The position numbers and the translations under genes are program-made. The notes beneath the pieces are model-generated. The model was not told the DNA's origin and ran no database searches. It saw only the letters and a program-made list of their open reading frames with translations. A stretch of 64,000 nucleotides of DNA from Armatimonadota bacterium. GTDB lineage: Bacteria > Armatimonadota > Fimbriimonadia > Fimbriimonadales > Fimbriimonadaceae. The stretch spans positions 248,001 through 312,000 of the forward strand of contig JAFDWS010000006.1 in NCBI GenBank assembly GCA_018268375.1, read 5' to 3'. Positions 25,396 through 33,459 of this stretch are shown here, in pieces; position 1 is the stretch's first letter, and each line of letters begins with the position of its first letter.

Positions 25396-26468
25396 GACGC
25401 AGGGGCGGGTACTGGGCTTCGTTCAAGTGGTCATTCGGGATCGCTTTGGGGTTCAGCGTGCCCGGAGTGCTCGTCAGTGCTCAGGCAAGGGAGCGCTTCT
25501 ACATCACGATCCCCGCCTTTGCCCTTGGATGGGCGCTTTGGATCTCGCTCGGCACTTACTTCGTGAACCCATGGCTTCGCAGGATCCCCTTCCTGCTTTC
25601 GGTCGTGGGGACCGCTCTCCTGTACGTCGTGATGATTGTTCTCTCGTTCACGACTTCGATGGTCCTCATGTTGTGGTTCGGCTACGGCCTTCCGCCTTGG
25701 CGGAAAGAGGTGGTCAAAGTCTTCAGCGACATCGCGAACGCCTCGATCGATCTCAAAGCGCCCATGCTCGGGCCTACGCTGGCGACCTCGGTCGTACTCA
25801 TGGCGGGGGTCACGTTCGTGCTTCAGATATCCAGGATGCTTGGCCCTGGTGTCCTCTCAAAGTGGCTGCTCGGGCAATATCGAAACCCAAGGCAAGAACG
25901 CCGAGTGTTCATGTTCATCGACATGAAGGATTCCACGACCCTTGCCGAGAAACTCGGGGACATGACGTTCTCCGCGCTTGTCCAGCGGTTCTTGGGAGAT
26001 TTGACAGAACCGGTCCTTAAGACAAAGGGAGAAGTGTCCCATTACATTGGAGACGAGGCGGTGGTCTGCTGGAACATGGCCAACGGTGCTGCCGCGACGC
26101 GCTGCATCGAGAGCTTCTTCCTCTTCCAAGACACGCTCGAAAGCCGTCGGGCTGAGTATGAGCGGGACTTTGGCCTTCTGCCGGGCTTCAAGGCGGGCGC
26201 CCACGTTGGAACGGTCGTGGCGACCCAGGTGGGAGAGATCAAGACCGAGATCGTCTATCACGGCGACGTCTTGAACACCGCGGCACGGATTCAGGGCATG
26301 TGCGGCGACCTTGGCGCCACACTGCTTGTTTCAAAGGAGTTGGCCGAGCAAGTCCAGCTGCCCGCAAGGCTCGTGGCTTCAAGCGTTGGCAACCACCGGT
26401 TGAAAGGCAAGGAGGCCGAACTGGAGTTAGTCCGGATCGACCGGGCTCAGGCCGCGTCCGCGATTTGA
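25392..26468 (+). CDS. Membrane-anchored class III adenylate/guanylate cyclase
   Basis: The 358-aa protein has four predicted transmembrane helices in residues 10-160 and a class III cyclase catalytic domain from about residue 172 to 345. The first metal Asp lies in FMFIDMKDSTTLAEKLGD and the second in HYIGDEAVVCW. A later VYHGDVLNTAARIQGMC contains the N-x3-R pair that stabilises the transition state. The purine-specifying residues are not clear enough to separate cAMP from cGMP. Its ATG overlaps the thyX stop. Its 3' end overlaps the convergent MerR-like gene by 22 nt. Confidence 0.88.
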   Translation: MRRRGGYWASFKWSFGIALGFSVPGVLVSAQARERFYITIPAFALGWALWISLGTYFVNPWLRRIPFLLSVVGTALLYVVMIVLSFTTSMVLMLWFGYGLPPWRKEVVKVFSDIANASIDLKAPMLGPTLATSVVLMAGVTFVLQISRMLGPGVLSKWLLGQYRNPRQERRVFMFIDMKDSTTLAEKLGDMTFSALVQRFLGDLTEPVLKTKGEVSHYIGDEAVVCWNMANGAAATRCIESFFLFQDTLESRRAEYERDFGLLPGFKAGAHVGTVVATQVGEIKTEIVYHGDVLNTAARIQGMCGDLGATLLVSKELAEQVQLPARLVASSVGNHRLKGKEAELELVRIDRAQAASAI

Positions 26469-26737
26469 CGGCGGAGGAACTTCCTGGCACCGGCAATGCT
26501 GAACATTTCGTCCCTGAGCAGGCGCTTCAACGTAAAGACCGTTTGAATGTCCTCAGGGCGGTAGCGTCGCTGCCCGCCTTGGGTTCGCTCTGGTTCGAGA
26601 TAACCCGAGAACTCGCGCTCCCAATAGCGCAGCGTGTGGACTTCGACACCTGTGATGCGGCTGGCCAAGCTGATGCTGACCAACTGGCCCGTCTTCCCGT
26701 TCCGCTGCTGCTGAGGCATACTCTGGACGCTCTCCAT
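26447..26737 (-). CDS. MerR-type DNA-binding protein
   Basis: The product is a short MerR-family protein: helix-turn-helix and wing (VSISLASRITGVEVHTLRYWEREFSG) followed by QGGQRRYRPEDIQTVFTLKRLL. It has no effector-binding or long dimerisation domain, so it resembles the small MerR-like regulators of 90-110 residues. The start is uncertain: ATG 26737 is used, and in-frame GTG 26752, GTG 26800 and ATG 26719 are alternatives. It is divergent from the 667-aa orphan gene and could control it. Confidence 0.8.
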   Translation of the reverse strand: MESVQSMPQQQRNGKTGQLVSISLASRITGVEVHTLRYWEREFSGYLEPERTQGGQRRYRPEDIQTVFTLKRLLRDEMFSIAGARKFLRRQIADAA

Positions 26738-26851
26738 GGGCTGTGTGCCCACTCCCTTAAGTTCTATCGGCACACGCCGGTTCTTTTTGCAGGGTTCCAC
26801 GGCACTCGCGGGAACGGATTCAGGGCTACGGAACTTATGTGTTAGGAAGCA

Positions 26852-28855
26852 TTGGCCCTCGTGTCAGATGAGATTGCCGTAGAATGCCTGTCAGACGAGG
26901 AAATGGACGATCATTGTCCCTCGCAAGCCCAGGCCCTAGAAGAGTTGCAGCGCCTCGCGCCCGAGGCGCCCTTCTTGTCGCTCGGACAGACCGTCTTCTG
27001 GGACGAGCCCATGAAGGCGGGAGTCGCGCTACGTTCGCGTAACCTCGGATTTAGCCGGGCCTTCGTTGCCGGTGTCCATGACACCGATTACTTCGCCAAG
27101 GCTCACCAGAAAGGGCGAACGGTCGGCTATGGTGCGCTGCCCCACAACGACCTGTCTACAAAGGGTCTGTGGAGCGCCGCTGGCGAGTTCTCAGCCCTCT
27201 TTGGCTCAGAGACCGTCGTGAGCCGAGAATCGCTTATCGCGGCCGGCGCAAAGCTCGCCAAAGTGCAATCAGAGAGGCCCGGCTACCTTGAAGAGGTGAC
27301 CGAAGCGTGGGGTTGGAGAGGGGTCGTCTCGTTCGGCCCAGACTCGCAGATCACAGCGGAGAAGCCCCTCGGTGCCATCTTCAGACCCCTTTACGAGACC
27401 TTCGACTGGGCGGTGACGACCTCGCTCGAGTTGATCGCAGGGCCCCACCGTCAGGAGGCCGAAGTGATGGCCGATCAGCTTCGCGAGATGCTTTGCGACG
27501 GGGTTGACGGGCACGAGACCGAAACGCTCTCGTCCTTTTACGAGCGGCTCATCCCGTCCCTCGTCCGCACGGTTTGCGGCCAGGACGTCGAGATGCGGAC
27601 GACCGCCACGACCGACCTCCTCAAGTTCAACACGCAAACCTGCGACCTTCCGAGGTTCGACCTCTTTCGCCTCTTTGTCGACCCTTCGAGCCGTGCCGCT
27701 GCCTGCGAGGCGTACAACCAAGCCCTGCGTGGTAGCGAAATGTACACCTTGGACCGGTTCGGCCCGGGGTCGCTCCCGTTCGACCTCTACATTCCGGGCG
27801 TGGGGAGAGGCACTCTTCGCCTCGGGAGCAGGGGCGGAGTGGTGATGGCGCCAGAGCCAGTCGGATTCAGTTACAAAAAGGCGCCGCAGAACCTTCGCGA
27901 ACTGGCGAGTCTGATCGAAACCCGCTTTGGGCAGGACTGTGTCCTCGTCGGCAAGGCAGTCACGTTGATCGGAATGCTGGCCCGTGAGTTCGTCTTCGTC
28001 TTTCATGAGGGTGCAAGCAGCTACGTGACTCGGAGCCGCCAGCTTCACCAAAACCTCGCCAGCGCGGGGCATCAACTGGAGGTCAACCCCATCCTCCGCG
28101 TCGGCTACCGGCCGTGGGACGCCTTGAACGAATGTTGTGCCTGGTTCCGGCTACCTGAGCCCTTTAAGCGGCCGTTCGGAGTCGATGAGCTCTCCGGATG
28201 CAGCTTTGCCGCCCGCTGGCGGGAGGTCGTAGCGCAACAGAAGGACCTGCTTGGCCAATTGGCGCAGCTCCGAAGGCCGCTGGAGCTAATCCGGTTCCTC
28301 GACACGACCGTCGGAGGTCAGTGGAACTGCCTGGCATCAAGGTTCGAGTCCTTGAACGACGAGATGACCGAACTGAACAACAAAGTGGCCGAAGTCAAGG
28401 TCAGGAAAGCCGACGTTGCCGCGAAGATGCGGGCGGCAAAGGCTGAGAGGGTGGAGCTGGAGGTTGAGAAAGGTGTCCACTGGCGGACGCGACTCTTCGA
28501 AAAGAATCCGACCGAGTCTGATTGGGCAGAACGAGCGCGACTGACCGCCCAAGTCCAGGAGGCAATCGGCCGCTTCCGCGAAGCGAAGACAGCTTGGGCC
28601 GAACTGCAGGCCGAGCAGGACGCGATCGTGAACTCGGAGCAGGCCCAAAGGGCGCGCGATCAGCGACGGCGCATGTCGTTCGAAGCCGAACTCACCCGTG
28701 TCCGGTTGATCCGCGAGGCTGTCACGACCAGTGAGGGCCTTGCCAAGGCTGGCCATCGCCCTGCCGCGTGGTGGTTCCCGCTTGTCTGCCCAGACCACAC
28801 GTGGTTCAACGCGACCATGGCAACCGCGCAATACCGTCTGGAGCCCCTGATTTGA
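26852..28855 (+). CDS. Large protein of unknown family with C-terminal coiled coil
   Basis: I do not recognise this 667-aa protein. It has no signal peptide or membrane helix. Residues 1-420 appear globular with several Trp/Phe-rich stretches (ALPHNDLSTKGLW near 96, FSYKKAPQNLRELASLIETRFG near 340). Residues about 470-620 are strongly helical and charged (FESLNDEMTELNNKVAEVKVRKADVAAKMR, then QAEQDAIVNSEQAQRARDQRRR) and predict as coiled coil. The last 40 residues (WWFPLVCPDHTWF) are globular again. A TTG start at 26852 has AGGAAG 2-3 nt upstream of a CA spacer. Its stop overlaps the dapF start (TTGA). The tight link to dapF and the neighbour merR-like gene give no clear role. Confidence 0.75.
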   Translation: MALVSDEIAVECLSDEEMDDHCPSQAQALEELQRLAPEAPFLSLGQTVFWDEPMKAGVALRSRNLGFSRAFVAGVHDTDYFAKAHQKGRTVGYGALPHNDLSTKGLWSAAGEFSALFGSETVVSRESLIAAGAKLAKVQSERPGYLEEVTEAWGWRGVVSFGPDSQITAEKPLGAIFRPLYETFDWAVTTSLELIAGPHRQEAEVMADQLREMLCDGVDGHETETLSSFYERLIPSLVRTVCGQDVEMRTTATTDLLKFNTQTCDLPRFDLFRLFVDPSSRAAACEAYNQALRGSEMYTLDRFGPGSLPFDLYIPGVGRGTLRLGSRGGVVMAPEPVGFSYKKAPQNLRELASLIETRFGQDCVLVGKAVTLIGMLAREFVFVFHEGASSYVTRSRQLHQNLASAGHQLEVNPILRVGYRPWDALNECCAWFRLPEPFKRPFGVDELSGCSFAARWREVVAQQKDLLGQLAQLRRPLELIRFLDTTVGGQWNCLASRFESLNDEMTELNNKVAEVKVRKADVAAKMRAAKAERVELEVEKGVHWRTRLFEKNPTESDWAERARLTAQVQEAIGRFREAKTAWAELQAEQDAIVNSEQAQRARDQRRRMSFEAELTRVRLIREAVTTSEGLAKAGHRPAAWWFPLVCPDHTWFNATMATAQYRLEPLI

Positions 28856-29700
28856 TCAGATTCTGGAAGACTGAAACGATCGGCAACGACTTCGTCTTGA
28901 TCGACCTTCGCGAAGTGCGTCCCAACCAACTGGGAGCACTAGCGAAACGGGTCTCGGACCGGCACTTTGGCATTGGCTCGGACGGCTTGTTGGCTGTGGC
29001 GCCCCACGAATCCGGCCTCGAACTGAGGATGTTCAACCCCGACGGGACAGAAGATTTCTGCGGGAACGGGCTGCGATGTGCGGCGGCGTTCGGACGTGGC
29101 CAGGGGTGGACGCCTTCGGAGTTCTCAATCCAACATGGAGGCCGTCTTGTCCCTGCGAGTGTGGGACCGGATGGTGACGCGACGGTTGTGCTCCCGCCCG
29201 CCGACTACCGGCCTGTTGCCGTCCCGATCGCGACTCAGACACCCGCCATTGACCTGGAGCTGCACGGAGTCGTCGGCTCCGCGCTCTCGACAGGCAGCAC
29301 ACATTTTGTTGTCTTCTGCGAGGATCTCCCCCTCGACGAGGAGTTCTTCCGGGTCAGTCCTCGTATCGAGCACGACCCGATCTTTCCCGAGCGCACGAGC
29401 GTTATGTACGTGAAGGTGGGCGACGACCGCCACCTGCGCCTGCGAATCTGGGAAAGGGGCGCTGGCGAGACTCTCGGATGCGGCACGGGAAGCGTCGCGG
29501 CAGCCGTCGAATGGGCGAGGAGGTCCGGTTCGAGCGGTACTTTTCTGATCGAAAACCCGGGAGGCGAGCTCGAGGTCGTCCTCCCTCATTGGGACGCTCC
29601 GATTACTTCGAGGTCCCGCCCAAAGGTCACCTTTACGGGTGCGATCCCGTGTGATGCCAGCGTCTTAGCGCGGCCCGGAAACCAGGTCACCTTGCTCTAG
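28852..29700 (+). CDS. dapF: Diaminopimelate epimerase
   Basis: DapF interconverts LL- and meso-diaminopimelate for lysine and peptidoglycan synthesis by a two-base cysteine mechanism. The 282-aa protein has the first catalytic Cys in FCGNGLRCAA near residue 68 and the second in TLGCGTGSVAAA near residue 211. It also has the N-terminal GNDFVLID and GIGSDGLL motifs. The TTG start at 28852 overlaps the upstream stop by 4 nt. Its TAG stop shares the palindrome CTAG (29697-29700) with the stop of the convergent mntR gene. Confidence 0.95.
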   Translation: MIRFWKTETIGNDFVLIDLREVRPNQLGALAKRVSDRHFGIGSDGLLAVAPHESGLELRMFNPDGTEDFCGNGLRCAAAFGRGQGWTPSEFSIQHGGRLVPASVGPDGDATVVLPPADYRPVAVPIATQTPAIDLELHGVVGSALSTGSTHFVVFCEDLPLDEEFFRVSPRIEHDPIFPERTSVMYVKVGDDRHLRLRIWERGAGETLGCGTGSVAAAVEWARRSGSSGTFLIENPGGELEVVLPHWDAPITSRSRPKVTFTGAIPCDASVLARPGNQVTLL

Positions 29701-30104
29701 CGGCTCCGGATCCAGCGGTTCATGGCATCGAGCGTGACCGGACTGACATGGTGCTCGATGCCCTCAGCGTCTGTCTCCGCCACCTCTGCCCCAACGCCAA
29801 GCGACAGGAGGAACCGGACCACCGTCTCGTGGCGGGTTTGCGCCCTTAAGGCGAGTTGCTTACCTGCGGCCGTGAGTTCGACGGGCCGATAGGGAGCCGT
29901 GTCCAAGTAGCCCTCCTTGACCAGCCTTTTGACGGTCTTGCTGACCGTCACCTGGCTGACTCCGAGCCGTCGCGCCATCTCCGAAACCCGTGCCTGTCCG
30001 GTTTCTTGGATCAAGGAATCGACAAGTTCGACGTAGTCTTCAGCAGACTCCGCCCGGTGGTCTTCTCGCGTCCTGCGAAACTTATGCGGCCCTGGGTCAC
30101 TCAT
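29697..30104 (-). CDS. DtxR/MntR-family metal-dependent regulator
   Basis: The 135-aa protein is the short MntR type: a winged helix (SAEDYVELVDSLIQE, ARVSEMARRLGVSQVTVSKTVKRLVKEGYL) plus the dimerisation/metal domain. Candidate metal ligands are the early Glu/Asp in SAEDY, the H in TRHETVVRFLLSLG and the E/H cluster in AEGIEHHVS. There is no SH3-like third domain. The ATG lies 8 nt inside the end of the pfkB gene, so both are one operon. Manganese or iron would be the co-repressor; the metal is not known. No transporter gene of the Nramp or SitABCD type is seen nearby. Confidence 0.9.
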   Translation of the reverse strand: MSDPGPHKFRRTREDHRAESAEDYVELVDSLIQETGQARVSEMARRLGVSQVTVSKTVKRLVKEGYLDTAPYRPVELTAAGKQLALRAQTRHETVVRFLLSLGVGAEVAETDAEGIEHHVSPVTLDAMNRWIRSR

Positions 30105-30999
30105 AACTTCGTGCGATCTCGGGGTGCGCCCGGATCAATGCAAGTATGTCGGACTCTGCGGGCAAGCCTAGGTTTGCCCCCACAGACCGACAGTTCAGGC
30201 TGCCTGCCGCGCTCGCGAACGCCAGGCACTTACTGAGCTCCCAGCCCTGAGAAAGGCCCAAGAGCATGCCTGCCCGGAAGACATCGCCAGCGCCGGTCGA
30301 GTCGACCACTTGAGGACACGGAAAGGGCGGATAGTGCCGCACGGGCCTGCAGTCCCCAAAGCTCGTCTCGCCTCCCGCCACGAAGCCGTTGGCCCCGTCG
30401 CTCAGGATGGCGAAGGCGCCCTTTGTTGCGACCCAGTCCTCGAGCCATCGCACATTGCGCTGAATGTCGCCCCGGTGGGCCACCCAGTCCGTGCTGCTTT
30501 GCCAGATGTCCCAACATCTTGGGTTGTCGTCCACAAAGTCCTCGACGTACACGTGCATGCCAGCTTCCTGGGATCGGCGAGCGACGCTCCATGCCGCCTC
30601 TCCATGGTTCGAGTCGACGGTGACCCATTGGCCCGGCGACACTGGCACGAGAGACGAGTCGCTGTGATCTCCCATCTCCCTAAAGCCAATTCCAAACATG
30701 GTCCGCTGCCCGTCGGGCGTGACGTAGATGTCGCAAATTGGCTCTGGGTGGTCGCCTGGCGGCAGCTGCGCCGTCGAGAGGCCGACCGACTCGAGCATCT
30801 GGTCGAGGGCCGGACTGCCTGTCGAGTTCCCGCAAAGGACGATGTTCTGCCCCCATGACTGGAGGGCAAGGGCAGTGTTGACGGCTTCCCCGCCGACCGA
30901 TTCCCTCTGCCAGTCGATCTCGACATAGCCACCGGGCTCTGGAAGCCGAGAAACGCCGTGCATCCGGTCTCGGCAGACCGTCCCGTAAACCACCACCAT
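30097..30999 (-). CDS. PfkB-family carbohydrate/nucleoside kinase
   Basis: Ribokinase-family kinases phosphorylate sugars or nucleosides. The 300-aa protein has the N-terminal beta-strand MVVVYGTVCRDRM, GGEAVNTALALQSWG near residue 38 (the substrate glycine region), and the catalytic anion-hole motif DSTGAGDVFRAGML near residue 245. Substrate-specifying residues do not match ribokinase or fructokinase closely. ATG 30999 is set by CAAAAT 8 nt upstream. It is transcribed with mntR, an unusual partner. It may act on a nucleoside, given the transporter elsewhere in the window, but that is a guess. Confidence 0.85.
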   Translation of the reverse strand: MVVVYGTVCRDRMHGVSRLPEPGGYVEIDWQRESVGGEAVNTALALQSWGQNIVLCGNSTGSPALDQMLESVGLSTAQLPPGDHPEPICDIYVTPDGQRTMFGIGFREMGDHSDSSLVPVSPGQWVTVDSNHGEAAWSVARRSQEAGMHVYVEDFVDDNPRCWDIWQSSTDWVAHRGDIQRNVRWLEDWVATKGAFAILSDGANGFVAGGETSFGDCRPVRHYPPFPCPQVVDSTGAGDVFRAGMLLGLSQGWELSKCLAFASAAGSLNCRSVGANLGLPAESDILALIRAHPEIARSYE

Positions 31000-31007
31000 C
31001 GCGCCCC

Positions 31008-31013
31008 ATTTTG
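31008..31013 (-). promoter_or_regulatory. -10-like CAAAAT, leaderless position, pfkB-type gene
   Basis: CAAAAT on the minus strand ends 8 nt before the ATG at 30999. Confidence 0.45.
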
Positions 31014-31046
31014 ACCAATCCGAGGCAAAGGTAACCTCACTTGAGC

Positions 31047-31394
31047 ATGCTTTGGGTGCAGGCGTCGGTTTGTTTCGTGCTTTGGACTGCCTTCGGCATC
31101 GTCCAGGCTCGGTCGAAGTCGTGGCGACGGCCCGTTTCCGGCAAGCCTTTGCTCGGTGCACTCTCCTTGATCGGCGGAGGGGCAGTACTTGTCCTCGGAC
31201 TCTTTTGCGTGGCTTCGCTGGGGGGTCTTAGGAAGGGCGTGCTCGTGCCTTGGGCCTGGTGCCTCGTGCTCGTCACGGGGCTAGCGTTTGTTTATGCTCA
31301 AGGCCTTGGTGCCGCAATACTCGCCTCAGCCGTCATACTTTCTGGCAAAGGCGATCCGCCCCGACCAACGACAACCCAAGAGGATCCATCATGA
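31047..31394 (+). CDS. Small membrane protein
   Basis: The 115-aa protein has three hydrophobic helices (about residues 1-17, 36-58 and 68-96) and a short charged tail. The ATG at 31047 is preceded by TAACCT 9 nt upstream, which could be another leaderless signal; a TTG six nt upstream is an alternative start. It overlaps the next gene by 4 nt (ATGA at 31391). No family is recognised; the gene heads a four-gene run of envelope and redox genes up to 33383. Confidence 0.6.
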   Translation: MLWVQASVCFVLWTAFGIVQARSKSWRRPVSGKPLLGALSLIGGGAVLVLGLFCVASLGGLRKGVLVPWAWCLVLVTGLAFVYAQGLGAAILASAVILSGKGDPPRPTTTQEDPS

Positions 31395-31972
31395 ACAAGC
31401 TTCGCATCGTTCCGCTCCTACTTTTCCCTGTGCTCGCTGCTGCGGCCAGCATCGCGCGGGCCGATGATGACGCCACACGCATCTTGTCGAAGGTTCGACA
31501 GCTCGACCTCTTGAACCAGATGCTGCCTGTCCTCATGACGCCCGAACAGATCCAGCACATTCTCCCGGCACTTGAGAAAGCCAGGGCGGCCGATGCCGCC
31601 AACCAGAAGTCCGAGTTGGAGCAAATGAAGAAGATCGAGGCCAAGGTAGACGCCGCGATCAAGGAAGCCAAGGATAAGAAGCTCGTCCCTTCGAGGGATC
31701 TGGTCGAAGAGGTCATCAAGATGGTCGGCGGCTTCCAAAAGCAGCGCGCCAATATGATCCTCCAGCAGAGCGAACCGGTGGTGAGGGTCGTCATGGCGAC
31801 CCTCGACGCTGGGCAAGTCAAGGCGGCGGCGAACGCGATCCCAGTCCGCGACGATCCTGACAACAAGCTGACAGAAGAAATGAAACTGGGGCGGTGGGTG
31901 CGCGCTGTCCTCATGGATCCGCTGGCGTACGACTTGTTGGTCGAAATGTCAAAGGGCAAATCGAGCCATTGA
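31391..31972 (+). CDS. Secreted helical protein of unknown function
   Basis: The 193-aa product has a clear signal peptide (MNKLRIVPLLLFPVLAAAASIARA, cleavage near residue 24). The mature part is almost entirely helical, with charged heptad-like runs (ALEKARAADAANQKSELEQMKKIEAKVDAAIKEAKD is the centre; residues 60-110). It resembles periplasmic helical proteins without any catalytic motif. Its ATG overlaps the stop of the small membrane protein. It probably belongs to the operon 31047-33383. Confidence 0.7.
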   Translation: MNKLRIVPLLLFPVLAAAASIARADDDATRILSKVRQLDLLNQMLPVLMTPEQIQHILPALEKARAADAANQKSELEQMKKIEAKVDAAIKEAKDKKLVPSRDLVEEVIKMVGGFQKQRANMILQQSEPVVRVVMATLDAGQVKAAANAIPVRDDPDNKLTEEMKLGRWVRAVLMDPLAYDLLVEMSKGKSSH

Positions 31973-31986
31973 GCCAGAATTTGACT

Positions 31987-32592
31987 ATGAAAGCCGGCAT
32001 TTGGATGGTCGCGGGCCTTGCCCTTTTGGCCGGTTGCGCGCCGAAAGAGTCGGGCATTGGGGCGACGCCGCCTTCGCAAGCGACGACGGGCTCAGAGCCC
32101 TCCCACGACGCCACGAAAGAAAGTGCGCCCAAGGATCCCGGCCAGGTCGGCACAAAACCCGCCGATCCAAGCCATGCCGTAAGCAAGACCACGGACGAGC
32201 CTGGCGACACCGAGCCCGCAACCATGCCAGGCGATGAGCGTTCCAAGCTGTTCGTCTGGAGCGACACCGACGAGCACGCCCTGCAGGAGGCCAAAGCCTC
32301 TGGGAAATACGTTGTTCTCAAGATGGAGACGACATGGAGCCCGCAATGCAAGATCATGAACCACGAGGCGTTCCAAGACCCCGAATACGCCAAGTTGGTG
32401 AAAGATGCGATCTTTGTGCCGATCGACGTGGAAACGGACTATGGAAAGAAGATGGCTAAGAAGTGGGACACCGGCACGGTCCCGATCATGCACTTTCTGA
32501 GACCGGACGGAAAGGAGTTCGGGTTCATCCTTGGTTACCAGGACGTGCCCCTCCTCATCAAGAAGACGAAGCGGGTGCTCGCTCAGCGGTGA
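31987..32592 (+). CDS. Lipoprotein with thioredoxin-like domain lacking the first active-site Cys
   Basis: The 201-aa protein has a lipoprotein signal (MKAGIWMVAGLALLAGC, lipid on Cys 17), then about 65 residues of low-complexity Ser/Thr/Pro linker. Residues 80-200 form a thioredoxin-like domain: YVVLKMETTWSPQCKIM has WSPQC where the active site WCxxC would be, and GTVPIMHFLRPDG has the cis-Pro. Only one of the two redox cysteines remains, so it could form mixed disulfides but not a normal CxxC cycle. It is followed by an overlapping nitroreductase gene (GTGA), hinting at redox stress, though weakly. Confidence 0.7.
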   Translation: MKAGIWMVAGLALLAGCAPKESGIGATPPSQATTGSEPSHDATKESAPKDPGQVGTKPADPSHAVSKTTDEPGDTEPATMPGDERSKLFVWSDTDEHALQEAKASGKYVVLKMETTWSPQCKIMNHEAFQDPEYAKLVKDAIFVPIDVETDYGKKMAKKWDTGTVPIMHFLRPDGKEFGFILGYQDVPLLIKKTKRVLAQR

Positions 32593-33383
32593 AGTTCGCC
32601 GAGGCATGGCGAGAGAGGTTCGGCACAGCCCCGCCCACAACACCTGAAGATCTAACGCCCCTGCTTGGGCACCGTTCGATCCGTGACTATGCGAACACAG
32701 AGGTGAGCGAAGAGCTCGTCGGCACCCTGATCGGTGTCGCCCAAAGTGCAGCCACAAGCAGCAACCTGCAGCTGTGGTCGGTCGTCTCGATCCAGGAACC
32801 CACGCACCGCCAAGAACTCGCCCGGCTTTGCGCGAACCAGCGCCAGGTAGCGAACGCACCGTGGTTCCTGGCCTTCATCGTCGACCATCACCGACTTGTG
32901 CAAGCTGCGGCAAAGGTTGGCGAAGAAGCGCTCGGCTTGGACTTCAACGAGTTCTACACGATGGCCGTGATCGATGCCGCTCTGGCGGCGGAGCGTCTTG
33001 TGTGCGCAGCCGAATTCCTCGGCCTGGGCGTGTGCTACATCGGGGCGCTCCGTAACGATCCTGAGGGGGTCAGGCTGGCCCTCGATCTTCCCGAACGCAC
33101 GTTCGGCGTCTTCGGGCTTTGCCTCGGGTGGCCATCCGAGGACAATGCTGCGATGATCAAACCCCGGCTGCCAAGCGAATCGGTGTGGTTCCGAGAGCGT
33201 TATGACCCAAAGCGCGGCATCGGGGACTCCGATGCCCGGATGACCGAGTTTTACGAGAAGGAAAAGATGAAAGGCGAGGTCACATGGTCGATGCGAAGCG
33301 GAAGGCGCGTTGACGAGCACCACCTGACGGGGCGAGAGGTTCTGAAGGAGTTCCTGAGCGGACAACGGTTCGACAGGCGCTAG
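32589..33383 (+). CDS. NfsA/FRP-type NAD(P)H nitroreductase
   Basis: Flavin (FMN) oxidoreductases of this family reduce nitro compounds, quinones and flavins with NADPH. The 264-aa protein opens with HRSIRDYANTEVSEELVGTLIGVAQSAATSSN near residue 29, the FMN-binding signature R-S-x-R-x-Y. It continues with NFSA-like DFNEFYTMAVIDAALAAERLVCAAEFLGLGVCYIGALRND and FGLCLGWP, then C-terminal KPRLP. GTG start overlaps the upstream stop by 4 nt. It ends the 31047-33383 operon. No specific substrate can be read from the sequence. Confidence 0.88.
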   Translation: MKFAEAWRERFGTAPPTTPEDLTPLLGHRSIRDYANTEVSEELVGTLIGVAQSAATSSNLQLWSVVSIQEPTHRQELARLCANQRQVANAPWFLAFIVDHHRLVQAAAKVGEEALGLDFNEFYTMAVIDAALAAERLVCAAEFLGLGVCYIGALRNDPEGVRLALDLPERTFGVFGLCLGWPSEDNAAMIKPRLPSESVWFRERYDPKRGIGDSDARMTEFYEKEKMKGEVTWSMRSGRRVDEHHLTGREVLKEFLSGQRFDRR

Positions 33384-33390
33384 GGGCAGG

Positions 33391-33424
33391 CAAAAAAAGT
33401 GCCCCGAACTTGTCAGCCGGGGCG
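33391..33424 (-). terminator. Intrinsic terminator of ftsZ
   Basis: On the minus strand GCCCCG and CGGGGC pair across an 11-nt loop (33401-33423), followed within 2-3 nt by a run of seven T. It lies 37 nt past the ftsZ stop. Confidence 0.85.
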
Positions 33425-33459
33425 ATTGATTGGACCAGTACGTAGCGGAATGAATTCTT

